From positions 1 through 36,983 of IMG/VR virus record IMGVR_UViG_3300037193_001772: DNA of 36,983 bases; one strand, given 5' to 3'. The notes under the pieces are model-generated. The model was not told where the DNA came from and made no database searches. It saw only the letters and a program-made list of their open reading frames with translations. Positions 7,686-15,709 of this stretch are shown piece after piece. How positions within the stretch are numbered: the stretch's first letter is position 1; every line of letters begins with the position of its first letter. The position numbers and the translations under genes are program-made. Origin of the DNA: a virus.

Positions 7686-8108
7686 TCAGCTCCCGGCCGG
7701 CTGGGTGATGGTGCCGGAGGTGATCGTGACGACGGCGCCGGAGACGATGCTGACGGTGTTCAGCGTGATGTCGCCGCCGCCGCCGGTCGCCGTGACGGTG
7801 CCGTCGATCTTGCCGTTGCCGTCCGAGTCGGCCAGCCGGAAGTAGCCCGCAGTGCCCGTCGCGTTCGCGCTGGCGTCCTGCACGTCCGGGGTGACGTCGA
7901 GCGTGGCCACGCCGTTGGCGGCGTCGCCGAACGCCGGGTCGCTGAGCGTGAACTCGGCGAGCAACGTGCCGCTCGCCGCGGTGCCGGGCCCGGCCGGCTT
8001 GGACCCGGTGTAGATGCGCAACAGCCCCGCGCCGGAGCCGGCGTCGATCTGGTCGACAGCGGCGTCACACATCGCGTTGCGCACGGCCGTCGCGAGGGTC
8101 AGAGCCAT
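7686..8108 (-). CDS. Small virion structural protein
   Basis: A 140-residue protein beginning MALTLATAVRNAMCDAAVDQID, then LLRIYTGSKPAGPGTAASGTLLAEF and a Gly/Thr-rich beta region. This type occurs in many tailed phages between connector and tail genes and is annotated as a tail or structural protein; its exact role is not established to my knowledge. Its start lies ten bases inside the end of the connector gene, implying coupled translation. The calcium-loop-like DSDGNGKID segment (about residues 95-103) might bind a metal ion; that is an inference from the spacing of acidic residues only. Confidence 0.62.
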   Translation of the reverse strand: MALTLATAVRNAMCDAAVDQIDAGSGAGLLRIYTGSKPAGPGTAASGTLLAEFTLSDPAFGDAANGVATLDVTPDVQDASANATGTAGYFRLADSDGNGKIDGTVTATGGGGDITLNTVSIVSGAVVTITSGTITQPAGS

Positions 8109-8737
8109 GGGTACGTCGTCCTCTCCTGGTTGCCGCTGGGCGCGACGGTCCACCGGCGTACGAAGTGGGCCAGCATCGGCTTGAGATCGGCGTCGACCTT
8201 GGCGAGCAGCCGCAGCTCCGACCCGGTATCGGGCGAGCCGGCGAGGCCCCACGGACTGTCGCGACGGTGCAGAAACCGGTTGCTCTGGAGCTTGGCCGCC
8301 GCCTTCACCGCCGACGGCACGGCCGTCCAGCCCCACAGTCCGGTGATGGCCATCCCGTCCTGGTCGGTGACCGGCAAGACCGTCGAGTCGGTGCCGACGG
8401 TGATGCACTCCCACGGCTTGCCCTTGGCCACGTTGTTGCGCGGCTCGGTGCGGTAGTCGGTAATGGTGCCGCCGCCGTCGACTGTGACAACCAGGCCGGT
8501 CGTGGTCATCAGGTCGTCGACGGGGATGATCCAGCGGCACAGCCGCCGGTCCCACTGGGCGGTGTAGTAGCGCAGCTCGGCGGACGCGACGACACCGAAC
8601 TGCCGCCCACAGTGCCGGTCGATCGCCCGGCTGGCGGCCGCGATGGCGTCGGCCACGAACACGTCATCGTCGTCGTCGCTGATCCGCGCGTACGCGACCA
8701 GCTCCGCCGTCGTGATGTAGTCCGATGCCCACGCCAT
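8099..8737 (-). CDS. Head-tail connector (gp6-like)
   Basis: A 212-residue protein directly after the capsid-region genes. MAWASDYITTAELVAYARI, followed by an acidic DDDDDVFVADAIAAASRAIDRHCGRQF helix pair, is the standard N-terminus of head-tail connector proteins of the HK97 gp6 kind, which form a ring under the portal. The middle is beta-rich (WIIPVDDLMTTTGLVV) and the C-terminus is helical and basic (AKLQSNRFLHRRDSPWG, then a KVDADLKPMLAHFVRR stretch). All these features are usual in actinophages. The gap to the upstream gene is 28 bases. Confidence 0.8.
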   Translation of the reverse strand: MAWASDYITTAELVAYARISDDDDDVFVADAIAAASRAIDRHCGRQFGVVASAELRYYTAQWDRRLCRWIIPVDDLMTTTGLVVTVDGGGTITDYRTEPRNNVAKGKPWECITVGTDSTVLPVTDQDGMAITGLWGWTAVPSAVKAAAKLQSNRFLHRRDSPWGLAGSPDTGSELRLLAKVDADLKPMLAHFVRRWTVAPSGNQERTTYPWL

Positions 8738-8765
8738 CGCGGCCTCTCACCCAACCCAGCAGTGG

Positions 8766-9221
8766 TTACAGCGCCCGGGGAAGGGCGTAGACGGTGCAGT
8801 GACACACGAACGTGTCCGTGGTGCCGTTGCTGGCCACCCGGAACCGCAGCCACGGGCGGCCCGGCTGGACCTGGACCGACCCGAACACGTACGCGTCGCC
8901 GGTGGTGGCGGCGAGCGCGTCGCTGGCGGCCGCCAGATCGGTGACCGCGGTGGCCGGGGTACCGATCGACCCGGCGTCATCCGGGGCGTCCTGCACGCTG
9001 AACGTGAGGCTGTCGGTGGTCCCCGCGGTGGAGGCGGTCATCACGAAGATGATCCGCCCGCCGGGCGGGTAGCCGTAGCCGGGCGCCGTGGACGTGAGCG
9101 TCTTCAGGTCGATGTCGTTCGGCGTGCCGAAATCGAAGTTGGTGGTGGTCGCCGTGCTGATGGTGACCTTGGCGGTACCCAGCTTGACGGCGTCGTCGGA
9201 CAGCAGGTGGCGCACACTCAT
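8766..9221 (-). CDS. Small capsid-region structural protein (Bbp16-like?)
   Basis: A 151-residue beta-rich protein immediately after the major capsid gene. It starts MSVRHLLSDDAVKLGTAKVT and has PPGGRIIFVMTASTAG and LTFSVQDAPDDAGS. The pattern of an N-terminal strand, a hydrophobic VMT strand and an SVQDA strand resembles small capsid decoration or Bbp16-like proteins, and the position next to the capsid gene agrees. I cannot exclude another connector role. The ATG is separated by four bases from the capsid stop. Confidence 0.55.
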   Translation of the reverse strand: MSVRHLLSDDAVKLGTAKVTISTATTTNFDFGTPNDIDLKTLTSTAPGYGYPPGGRIIFVMTASTAGTTDSLTFSVQDAPDDAGSIGTPATAVTDLAAASDALAATTGDAYVFGSVQVQPGRPWLRFRVASNGTTDTFVCHCTVYALPRAL

Positions 9222-9224
9222 GAC

Positions 9225-10502
9225 TCAGGCCTCCCCGGTGAGTGCCTTGTAGGCGTTGGTGTTCTGCCGGGCCGCGTCCAGGCGCGTGTACGCCGTGTAC
9301 TCGACCTCGGCGTTGGCCGCCCGGGTCCACGGGTTGACCACGACGACGACATCGCGGACCCGGCGCACCACGTAGCCCTCGCGCAGGTCGCCGAACACAC
9401 CCCAGTTGATGGTGTTGCTGGCGGCGGTCATGGTGGGGAACGCCTGGTCGATGACGACCGGGTAGTCAAGCAGGACCGGCCGCGCGTTCGCCGGCTGGCC
9501 GTCGGCGCCGGTCGCGATCGTGGCGTCACGCGGACGCCAGATCGGGTCGTCGTTCGAGTCCTTCAGCTTGCGGATGGTCGCCCACATGGTGTCGTTGAAA
9601 CCCCACGAGCAGTTGCCCAGCTCGCGGTAGGCAGGGTCCACCGAGTGGATGAAGTTGATCAGGTCGTCGTAGGTGACGCCGGCGGTGTCGGCGGCGATCT
9701 CGACGCCGGTCAGGCCGTGGGCGATGCCCTGCGGCTGCTGCACCCCGTTGCCGTTCACCATGTGGGCCGCGGACGCGCGGGCGAGCCGGGTGCCCAGCCA
9801 CTGCGCGACCTTGCCCTCCAGGTCGAACGCCGAGTCCTGCAGGAGCTGGACACTGAGCCGGAGCGGGGTCACCGACCCGCCACCGGTCATGTACATGTAC
9901 GCACCGAGGTTCGCCGACCCGAAGACCAGGTCCGCCTGGGCGCTGTGTGTGCCGCCCTCGGAGACGACCTCGCCGGAGTTGGCGGTGTCGTCGATGGTGG
10001 GCCATTGGATGACCTCGCCGGTCGTGGTGGTGATCTGCTCGGCGGCGGCCTGGATGCCGCCGAACGCCACCATCCGCTCGACCAGCTTCTGCCGGAAGCC
10101 GGGCGGCACCGTGTAGCCGCCGGCCGGGCCGGTGCCCTCACCCTGCGCCCGCAGGTGGGTGATGTCCTGGTTCTCCCGCCCGCTGCGCAGGTAGGCGCCG
10201 AACGCGCGCTCCAGGGTGTCGTCGGCCCGGGGCGTGACCTGGATCATGCCCATGAGGCCGGCGTTGACCGGGGCGACCCGCTCGACATGCCGACCCGCCA
10301 GGGCGTCCTGGCGCCGGCGCTTGACGAGCCGGCGCTCCAGATCCTCGGCGCGCGCCATCTCGTCGTCGGTCAGGTCGCGACCCTCGCCGACGGCCTCATC
10401 CAGGATGGCCTGGATCGCCGCGGCCAGTTCCTCGACGGTCATCGCCCCGCTCTGCTCCGGCGGGGGTGCCGGCGCCTCGGGCGGCGCCAACGGTGCGGTC
10501 AT
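9225..10502 (-). CDS. Major capsid protein, HK97 family
   Basis: A 425-residue HK97-fold capsid protein with its scaffold-like N-terminal delta domain. Residues about 25-75 are charged coiled coil (ILDEAVGEGRDLTDDEMARAED). The mature shell domain follows from about residue 120 with GGYTVPPGFRQKLVERM, ITTTTGEVIQWPTIDD, VSEGG, a GNGVQQPQGIAHGL loop, and SWGFNDTMWATIRKLKD. The C-terminus (GVFGDLREGYVVRRVRDV, then a YTRLDAARQNTNAYKAL stretch) is very typical. ATG at 10502 has a GGAGGGGAG upstream. The protease gene ends five bases before it. Cleavage of the delta domain during maturation is expected. Confidence 0.95.
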   Translation of the reverse strand: MTAPLAPPEAPAPPPEQSGAMTVEELAAAIQAILDEAVGEGRDLTDDEMARAEDLERRLVKRRRQDALAGRHVERVAPVNAGLMGMIQVTPRADDTLERAFGAYLRSGRENQDITHLRAQGEGTGPAGGYTVPPGFRQKLVERMVAFGGIQAAAEQITTTTGEVIQWPTIDDTANSGEVVSEGGTHSAQADLVFGSANLGAYMYMTGGGSVTPLRLSVQLLQDSAFDLEGKVAQWLGTRLARASAAHMVNGNGVQQPQGIAHGLTGVEIAADTAGVTYDDLINFIHSVDPAYRELGNCSWGFNDTMWATIRKLKDSNDDPIWRPRDATIATGADGQPANARPVLLDYPVVIDQAFPTMTAASNTINWGVFGDLREGYVVRRVRDVVVVVNPWTRAANAEVEYTAYTRLDAARQNTNAYKALTGEA

Positions 10503-10506
10503 GTGC

Positions 10507-11115
10507 CTACTCCCCTCCAGGAGTCGAGCGGATGCGCGCACGCATCCGGATGAGCTGTTCCCGGCGCCGGGTGGCGCCGTTGCTATGGGTGGTGGTGGTC
10601 TGCTCGACGGCCGGCGGTGCGGCGCCCGGCGGCGCTGTGACCGTCTCGACGGCACAGCGCGGGCACGGGTGGACGGCGCCACGGGAGGCCACGAGGGCGG
10701 CCGGATCCATCCCCAGCGGCACGACGCTGGTCTCGACCAGCTCCCACCGGGCCGGCACGCCGAACTCGTTGATGTCGTAGGTGTCGAAGCCGATCGACAC
10801 GGCGTTCAGGTAGCCACCGCGCATCTTGCGTTCGATCGTGACGGCGAACTCGTCGTCCTGGTCGAACTCCGGCTCGATGAACAACTGGGGGCCCTCGACG
10901 ACCGTGCTGACGGCCTTGCCGATCGGCAGGGCGTCGCGGCCCCAGTAGTCGTGCCCGTAGCCGATGATCGGGTTCGAGAGGTAGCGGGCCAGGTCGGCCC
11001 CCTCCATGCGCAGGTCGATGCCGTCGGCCTGGCGGCCCTCGTTGGCGGCGACGATGCGCATCGGCTTGCCGGCCTTACGCTCGACCAGGCCGAGCGAGTA
11101 GACGCGTCGATGCAT
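10507..11115 (-). CDS. Prohead maturation protease
   Basis: A 202-residue HK97-family prohead protease, which removes the capsid delta domain during head maturation. The conserved parts are seen: PIIGYGHDYWGRDALPIGKA with the likely catalytic His55, GGYLNAVSIGF with the likely Ser107, and WELVETSVVPLGMDPAA with a probable acidic partner at Glu128. A C-terminal tail from about residue 145 is Pro/Thr-rich and contains CPRC, not part of the catalytic fold. The ATG at 11115 shares one base with the stop of the small gene upstream. The capsid gene follows directly, as usual. Confidence 0.92.
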   Translation of the reverse strand: MHRRVYSLGLVERKAGKPMRIVAANEGRQADGIDLRMEGADLARYLSNPIIGYGHDYWGRDALPIGKAVSTVVEGPQLFIEPEFDQDDEFAVTIERKMRGGYLNAVSIGFDTYDINEFGVPARWELVETSVVPLGMDPAALVASRGAVHPCPRCAVETVTAPPGAAPPAVEQTTTTHSNGATRRREQLIRMRARIRSTPGGE

Positions 11116-11285
11116 CAGCGGTCCCTCCCGGGCTGGCGGATCTGGCGGTCACGCGGCGGGCGCCGGGTGGCCCGGGCGGCGTCGCGCCGCTCGGCGCGGT
11201 TCATCGCTGCCCACTTCTCAGGTGAGATGCCGAGCGCCTGGCGGATCTGCTCCCACTGCTGCGCGGTCTCGGTGCTCTGGTTCAT
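11115..11285 (-). CDS. Small helical protein between portal and protease
   Basis: A 56-residue, highly charged protein (ETAQQWEQIRQALGISPEKW, then RAERRDAARATRRPP). The ATG overlaps the portal stop by four bases and its stop overlaps the protease start by one, so it is fully embedded in the head operon. The basic C-terminus could bind DNA or act in head assembly. I do not recognise the family and the role is unknown. Tight coupling on both sides is the main evidence that it is real. Confidence 0.68.
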   Translation of the reverse strand: MNQSTETAQQWEQIRQALGISPEKWAAMNRAERRDAARATRRPPRDRQIRQPGRDR

Positions 11286-13144
11286 GCCGCTGCCATCTCC
11301 ATCGCGGTCAGGGCAACGTCGGTCGCCTCGTCGGCGAACACCACGCGGATGCGGTCGAAGACGATCGGCCCGACCCGGTCCACCAGCGCGGCGAGCTGCT
11401 CGACGTCGGCGGTGTACTGGAGGGTCACGTGCGGGACCCACGGCGCGTGCTGGTCGGGCAGGGCCTGCGCGCAGGCCTCGGCCCAGACGGACACCGCGGC
11501 GGCGACGGCCGAGTGGATGGTGTCGAGGCCCGGGCCGGTTGCGCCGAGGACGACGCACGGCTCAGGGCCTGCCGGGTTGAACATCGACACGGCGAAGCCG
11601 TCGACCTCGAGCGGCCCGTGCGCGGCCGCGATCGCGGCGACCTGGTCGACGAGCAACGCCCGCGCCTCGGCCGGGATGGCCGCGGCCTCGCCGAGGTACT
11701 GGAGTGTCAGGTGCAGCTGGTCGACGGGCTCGCCACCGTCGACGGCGAGGCGGGCGGCGTCGGCCTCGGAAGGCAGCAGCGCGACCATGGCACCGGTGTG
11801 AGCCGCCGTGTCGGCGCGACCATTGGTGACCGGCGGGCCCGCCGAAGCGTTGAGCGCCTGCACGTCCGCTGGCGACAGCGACGGCGGGACGACCTGGGCG
11901 AGCTGGCCTTCGATGATGATCGGCTGACCGCCGATGCGCAGCACGTCACCGCCCGGCAGCGGCGGCATGTTCTGCCGGTGCCGCGCCTCGTTGATCGTCA
12001 GCAGGCCGGCCTGGACCTGCTGGATGAGCAGCCCGATCTCGGCCTCCGGCGTCGGCCGCTCCAGCCCGGCGAAGTCGAACTCGACCCACTGGGGTCGCGG
12101 CAGCAGCCGCGACAGGGCCTCCTCGATGCGGATGGTCCAGGGCAGCAGCACGGTGCGGCCCATGGCCCGGTTCTGCGACTCGACGCCCTGGCCCCAGCTC
12201 GTCTGCTTCTCGGTCTGCATGAGCAGGTGCGGCGGCACCCCGAACCAGCGGGCGATCTCCTCGATCTGGAATTGGCGGGACTGGATGAACTGCAGGTCGT
12301 CGGCGGACATGGTCCACGGCTTGAAGTCCATGCGCCGGTTGACCACGGCGATCTCGGAGGCGTTCTCCCAACCGCCGGCGTTACGGGTCACCTCAGCCTT
12401 GATGATCTTCGCCTCGTCAGCGTCGACGTCCTCACCCTCGGCCGGCACCAGCACACCGGAGATCAGCGCGCCGGAGTTGAACATCTTCGCCGCGGCCCGG
12501 TCGCCGGCGATCGCCGTACCGAGACTGTTACGGGCGATGGCGATCGGGGACAGGCCGCGCAGCCCGTCGAGCGACAGGTACGAGATCTGCGTCATCGACC
12601 GGGCGTCGAACCGCATGGTCGCCCCGTCACACAGCGTGGCGGTGTAGACCTTCGGCCCGACCACCTCGCCGGACTCGCGCTCCTGCTTCGTCGACCAGCG
12701 CACCGCGACCGCCAACGGGTGGATGGCCTCCAGGGACACCAGCGCGCCGATCGCGTTCTGCACGTGGGCGAGGAACGCATCACCGTGCAGCACCAGGTGG
12801 CAGAGCATCGTCTCTTTCCACCCGAACGGGGTGGGCCCGTACCGGCCGCCCGGATCGTCGAGGAACGACCTGATCTGCATCCGACCGACGTCGGTCTCGC
12901 GGATCGTGTTCATCGGCAGCGACGCGACCGTGCCGGCGATCAGGGCGACCGCCCGGAACACGGCGGACAGCGTCAGCGCGGTGCTCTCGGTGACCTCGAC
13001 GCCGGAGTAGTTCGGCGCCCACGCCGAGGCGAACAACTCGGCCAGGCGCGGGTCGGAGATTGAGTACGCGCCGGAGCGTTCGACGCGCCTCCGGAGCCAC
13101 GACCGCCACCACCGCACGCGCAGATCATATGCTGACATGCGCAT
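11282..13144 (-). CDS. Portal protein with C-terminal 2H phosphoesterase domain
   Basis: A 620-residue protein. Residues 1 to about 410 are an HK97-type portal: TESTALTLSAVFRAVALIAGTVASLP, FLDDPGG.YGPTPFGWKE, DGLRGLSPI, then a SWGQGVESQNRAMGR stretch and a long C-terminal helix. After a linker, residues about 445-620 form a 2H phosphoesterase (2'-5' RNA ligase/LigT-like) domain with the two expected motifs, HLTL at 478-481 and HVTL at 572-575, 94 residues apart. Family members hydrolyse or join 2',3' or 2'-5' phosphodiester bonds, including cyclic nucleotide signals. I see no stop or frame break between the halves. ATG at 13144 or 13138 is possible; neither has a Shine-Dalgarno sequence, so the mRNA may be leaderless. 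Confidence 0.88.
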   Translation of the reverse strand: MRMSAYDLRVRWWRSWLRRRVERSGAYSISDPRLAELFASAWAPNYSGVEVTESTALTLSAVFRAVALIAGTVASLPMNTIRETDVGRMQIRSFLDDPGGRYGPTPFGWKETMLCHLVLHGDAFLAHVQNAIGALVSLEAIHPLAVAVRWSTKQERESGEVVGPKVYTATLCDGATMRFDARSMTQISYLSLDGLRGLSPIAIARNSLGTAIAGDRAAAKMFNSGALISGVLVPAEGEDVDADEAKIIKAEVTRNAGGWENASEIAVVNRRMDFKPWTMSADDLQFIQSRQFQIEEIARWFGVPPHLLMQTEKQTSWGQGVESQNRAMGRTVLLPWTIRIEEALSRLLPRPQWVEFDFAGLERPTPEAEIGLLIQQVQAGLLTINEARHRQNMPPLPGGDVLRIGGQPIIIEGQLAQVVPPSLSPADVQALNASAGPPVTNGRADTAAHTGAMVALLPSEADAARLAVDGGEPVDQLHLTLQYLGEAAAIPAEARALLVDQVAAIAAAHGPLEVDGFAVSMFNPAGPEPCVVLGATGPGLDTIHSAVAAAVSVWAEACAQALPDQHAPWVPHVTLQYTADVEQLAALVDRVGPIVFDRIRVVFADEATDVALTAMEMAAA

Positions 13145-13160
13145 GGGTACATAACATGTT
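13125..13160. promoter_or_regulatory. Divergent start region of head operon and terminase genes
   Basis: Only eleven bases separate the portal start (13144) and the small terminase start (13156). Both genes lack a Shine-Dalgarno sequence here. The palindrome CATGCGCATG at 13136-13145 contains both candidate portal ATGs. The stretch is notably AT-richer than its surroundings (CATATG, ACATAACATG). Late promoters for both directions must lie inside the neighbouring coding sequences, and leaderless translation is possible. I cannot point to clear -35 and -10 boxes. Confidence 0.4.
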
Positions 13161-13593
13161 GGACGTGGACCCGCAACCCGAGACGCCTGGCGCGATGCGC
13201 GCCGCCGTCGAGGCGGCCCTGGCCGGCCGCGTCGGGTCGGTCGACCCGCGCGACGCCGGCGTCGAACAGCTCGCCCAGCACTACGCCCAGCTCGTCGACG
13301 ACGCCGAGCCGGCCGCGAAGTACACCAAGCCGCTCCGGCTGATCGCCACGGCGTGCGCCGGCGCCCAGGACCCGGAGGCCGGGCTCGCGTTCGACACGAT
13401 CCGCGCCGCCCTGGCCGCGCACAGCGTGGCGTCCGACCTCGGCCCGAAACTGCTCGCCGCCCTCGACGCGCTCGGGCTGACCCCCAAGGCCCGAGCCGCC
13501 GGCGGGAAGGGGGACAGCGGTGACAAGCCGACCAGACTTGCCAACCCGCTCGACCGGCTCCGCGCCGAGCACGCGACCCGCCGCGCCGGATGA
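13156..13593 (+). CDS. Terminase small subunit
   Basis: A 145-residue protein beginning MLDVDPQPETPGAMRAAVE. The helical core (VEQLAQHYAQLVDDA, LRLIATACAGAQDP, then an AALAAHSVASDLGPKLLAAL stretch) matches the small terminase type of actinophages. This subunit recognises the packaging site and hands DNA to the large subunit. The end is basic (TPKARAAGGKG, LRAEHATRRAG). Its last 74 bases overlap the large subunit gene in another frame. An ATG nine codons upstream (13129) is possible but would overlap the portal start. The gene reads away from the head operon, an unusual arrangement. Confidence 0.78.
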   Translation: MLDVDPQPETPGAMRAAVEAALAGRVGSVDPRDAGVEQLAQHYAQLVDDAEPAAKYTKPLRLIATACAGAQDPEAGLAFDTIRAALAAHSVASDLGPKLLAALDALGLTPKARAAGGKGDSGDKPTRLANPLDRLRAEHATRRAG

Positions 13594-15076
13594 GGCCCTC
13601 GGCGTCACCGTCCCCAGGCTGTGGACGCCGCCGCTCGTCGAGCTGACCCGCGAGACGTCCTACGGCTTCGGGGTCATCGACTTCGCCCGCGACGTCGTCG
13701 GCACCCCGCTCGACCCATGGGAGGAATGGAGCGTCATCCACGCCGGCGAACTGCTGCCCGACGGCCGGCCCCGGTTCCGCACCGTGCTGATCATCGTCGC
13801 CCGGCAGAACGGCAAGACGCTGCTCGCCAAGGTGCTGATCATGTACTGGCTGTTCGTCGAGCGGGTGACGTTCATCCTCGGCACCTCGACGGACCGCAGC
13901 TACGCCAAACGCACCTGGACCCAGGTGTGCAAGCAGGTCCAAGGCAACGAGCTGATGGCCGAGCACCTCGGCCCCGGCGCCATCCGGCTGGTCATCAGCG
14001 AGGAAGCGCTCACCACCCTCGACGGCGCCGAATACGGGTTCGCCGCCAACAACTCCCGCGCCGGCCGGTCGACCACCCTCGACCGGTGGGTGTGCGACGA
14101 GCTGCGCGAGCACCGCACCTGGGACGCGTGGAACGCCGCCACCAACGCGATGAACGCCGTGCCCGGCGCGCAGACCGTGTGCATCACCAACCAGGGCGAC
14201 GACAGCGCCATTGTCCTCGACTCGTTGCGCGAGGCGGCGATCGAGTACATCGAGACCGGCGCGGGCGACCCGCGCCTCGGGCTCATCGAATACTCCGCGC
14301 CGGCCGGCTCCGACCCGACCGACCTCGCCGCCCTGGCCCAGGCCAACCCGAACCTCGGCCGGCGCATCGACGCCGACGGCCTGCTCGGCGCCGCCGTCCG
14401 CGCCAAGCGTGCCGGCGGCCTGGAGCTGGCCGGCTTCCGCACCGAGGTCATGTGCATGCGCGTCGCGCACTTCGACGCCGCCATCGACCCCGACCTGTGG
14501 GCCAACGCCGGCGTCGATGCGGCCGAGGCGCCCGACCTCGCCGAGCACCGGCAGCACGTCGCGCTGTGCCTCGACGTGTCGATGGCCGGCGACCACGCCA
14601 CCCTCGCCGCGGCGGCCGTCATCGACGGCGTCACGTGGATCGAGGTCGTCGCCGCGTGGGACGGATTCGGCTGCACCAGACAGCTACGCGCCGACCTGCC
14701 CGGCATCGTCGCCCGCGTCCGCCCGCGCGTGCTCGGCTGGTTCCCCGCCGGGCCCGCGGCGGTGCTGACCGCCGACATGATGGAGCGCCGCCGCGCCGGC
14801 TGGCCGCCCCGCCGGGTCAAGCTGGAGGAACTGCGCACCGAGGCCGCCGCCGTGTGCATGGGGTTCGCCGAGCACGTCGCCTCCGGCAGCCTGCGGCACA
14901 CCCGCGACCCCCTGGCCGACGCCCACGTCGCCGCCTCGGCCAAGCTTCGACGGGGCGACGTGTGGGTATTCGGCCGCCGCGGCGCCGGCCCGGTCGACTG
15001 CACGTACGCGGAGGCCGGCGCCGTCCACCTCGCGCGCACCCTGCCGCCCCTGCCGCCGCCGTTGTCGGTGGTCTGA
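13520..15076 (+). CDS. Terminase large subunit
   Basis: A 518-residue packaging motor. GTG at 13520 follows AGGGGG by about seven bases. The ATPase part has the Walker A variant ARQNGKT at 94-100, a Walker B with acidic pair VCDE at 191-194, and VFILGTS-like strand VTFILGT. The nuclease part begins around residue 345 with LCLDVSMAGDHATLAAA, Asp352 being a likely metal ligand. DGLL, GFRTEVMCM and the C-terminal LADAHVAAS are common in actinophage terminases. With the HNH protein encoded next to it on the other strand, it would cut and package the genome. Confidence 0.93.
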   Translation: MTSRPDLPTRSTGSAPSTRPAAPDEALGVTVPRLWTPPLVELTRETSYGFGVIDFARDVVGTPLDPWEEWSVIHAGELLPDGRPRFRTVLIIVARQNGKTLLAKVLIMYWLFVERVTFILGTSTDRSYAKRTWTQVCKQVQGNELMAEHLGPGAIRLVISEEALTTLDGAEYGFAANNSRAGRSTTLDRWVCDELREHRTWDAWNAATNAMNAVPGAQTVCITNQGDDSAIVLDSLREAAIEYIETGAGDPRLGLIEYSAPAGSDPTDLAALAQANPNLGRRIDADGLLGAAVRAKRAGGLELAGFRTEVMCMRVAHFDAAIDPDLWANAGVDAAEAPDLAEHRQHVALCLDVSMAGDHATLAAAAVIDGVTWIEVVAAWDGFGCTRQLRADLPGIVARVRPRVLGWFPAGPAAVLTADMMERRRAGWPPRRVKLEELRTEAAAVCMGFAEHVASGSLRHTRDPLADAHVAASAKLRRGDVWVFGRRGAGPVDCTYAEAGAVHLARTLPPLPPPLSVV

Positions 15077-15248
15077 CCTGACCGAACGGCCAGGGAACGG
15101 CGCCGAAAGGCCCTCGAAATGGCCTCTGACCAGGCCAAACGCCCCGGATTGCCGCGCAAAAAATGAACAGTTCGGCGGGTGTGTGGGGGCTTGACTTCCC
15201 CAACTTTTTGGGCTAGCGACGCGGGGCAACCGGTGACGTGGTCGCTCC
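15077..15248. other. Non-coding stretch between terminase and HNH gene
   Basis: The two genes converge here and I find no gene. A TTGACT (15191) and TAGCGA (15214) with a 17-base spacer resemble a rightward promoter, but nothing is transcribed rightward next. CCCAA-CTTT-TTGGG around 15199-15213 could form a weak hairpin acting as terminator for the terminase genes. Several GGCC-containing words at 15090-15140 may also pair. None of these is strong. Confidence 0.35.
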
Positions 15249-15521
15249 TCACCATCGGCTGGTCGGTCTGGGTGTGGGGCTGGTGCGGCCGGGCCGGCCG
15301 ACGTGCCGGTTGCACGGGCCGCAGGCCGGCACGAGGTGGCGGGGGTCGTCGCCACTGACGGCCTTGCCCTTGGTGTGGTGGACCTGGTCGGCTTGGCCGG
15401 CGCAGACCTTGGGGATGGCCAGGGTGCAGCGGCCGCCGTTGGTCTGGCGGTTGGCCTCCAGGATGGCGGCGCGGAGGGTGCGCCAGCGGCGGGTGCTGCC
15501 CTTGGCCCAGGCCCGGCTCAT
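15249..15521 (-). CDS. HNH endonuclease
   Basis: A 90-residue HNH nuclease of the small phage type. MSRAWAKGSTRRWRTLR is the common basic N-terminus. The core is Cys32 and Cys40, then QVHHTKG (His48-His49), then LVPACGPCNRHVG with Cys67, Cys70, Asn71 and His73. The Cys residues form the zinc knuckle and the histidines the beta-beta-alpha metal site. HNH proteins encoded beside TerL are known to assist terminase cutting at cos sites. Its ATG overlaps the upstream stop by four bases; it is the last gene of the leftward early operon. Confidence 0.9.
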   Translation of the reverse strand: MSRAWAKGSTRRWRTLRAAILEANRQTNGGRCTLAIPKVCAGQADQVHHTKGKAVSGDDPRHLVPACGPCNRHVGRPGRTSPTPRPTSRW

Positions 15522-15706
15522 GTGGCGCCAAGCACCACTCGCGCCTTGACGTGTTCGCTGCCGGGTTCCTTGCCGGGCGGGGTGACGTCGACGTCGGGGC
15601 AGGTGCACGGCGGTGTCCAGCCGAGCGCGATGAGGGCGTCTCGCACCTCGGGCGGAACGTCGAGCTTCACCTGGATGCGTAGCGTGATGTTGGCGGCACT
15701 GGCCAT
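15518..15706 (-). CDS. Hypothetical small protein
   Basis: A 62-residue protein with a beta-strand start (ITLRIQVKLDVPPEVRDALIAL) and a CTCP motif near residue 34. I do not recognise the family. Four-base overlap with the HNH gene suggests coupled expression. The two Cys could bind a metal, but there is no second pair, so this is uncertain. Confidence 0.6.
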   Translation of the reverse strand: MASAANITLRIQVKLDVPPEVRDALIALGWTPPCTCPDVDVTPPGKEPGSEHVKARVVLGAT

Positions 15707-15709
15707 GGG

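Noticed and set aside
9225-9400. Short frames opposite the capsid end as extra small genes
   Set aside because: No ribosome binding sites and shadow composition; fully inside well-supported genes.
11222-13063. A 613-codon rightward open frame opposite the portal gene
   Set aside because: Same shadow composition; the leftward frame has full portal and 2H motifs.
13145-14596. Leftward extension of the portal frame upstream of 13144
   Set aside because: It runs antisense through the terminase genes and has shadow-like composition; portal N-termini start near the chosen ATG.
15191-15219. TTGACT-17-TAGCGA as a rightward promoter
   Set aside because: No rightward gene follows for more than 12 kb and the -10 match is poor.
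13900-15531. A 543-codon leftward open frame opposite the large terminase
   Set aside because: Terminase motifs are on the plus strand; the leftward translation is Ser/Arg-rich and has no family pattern.
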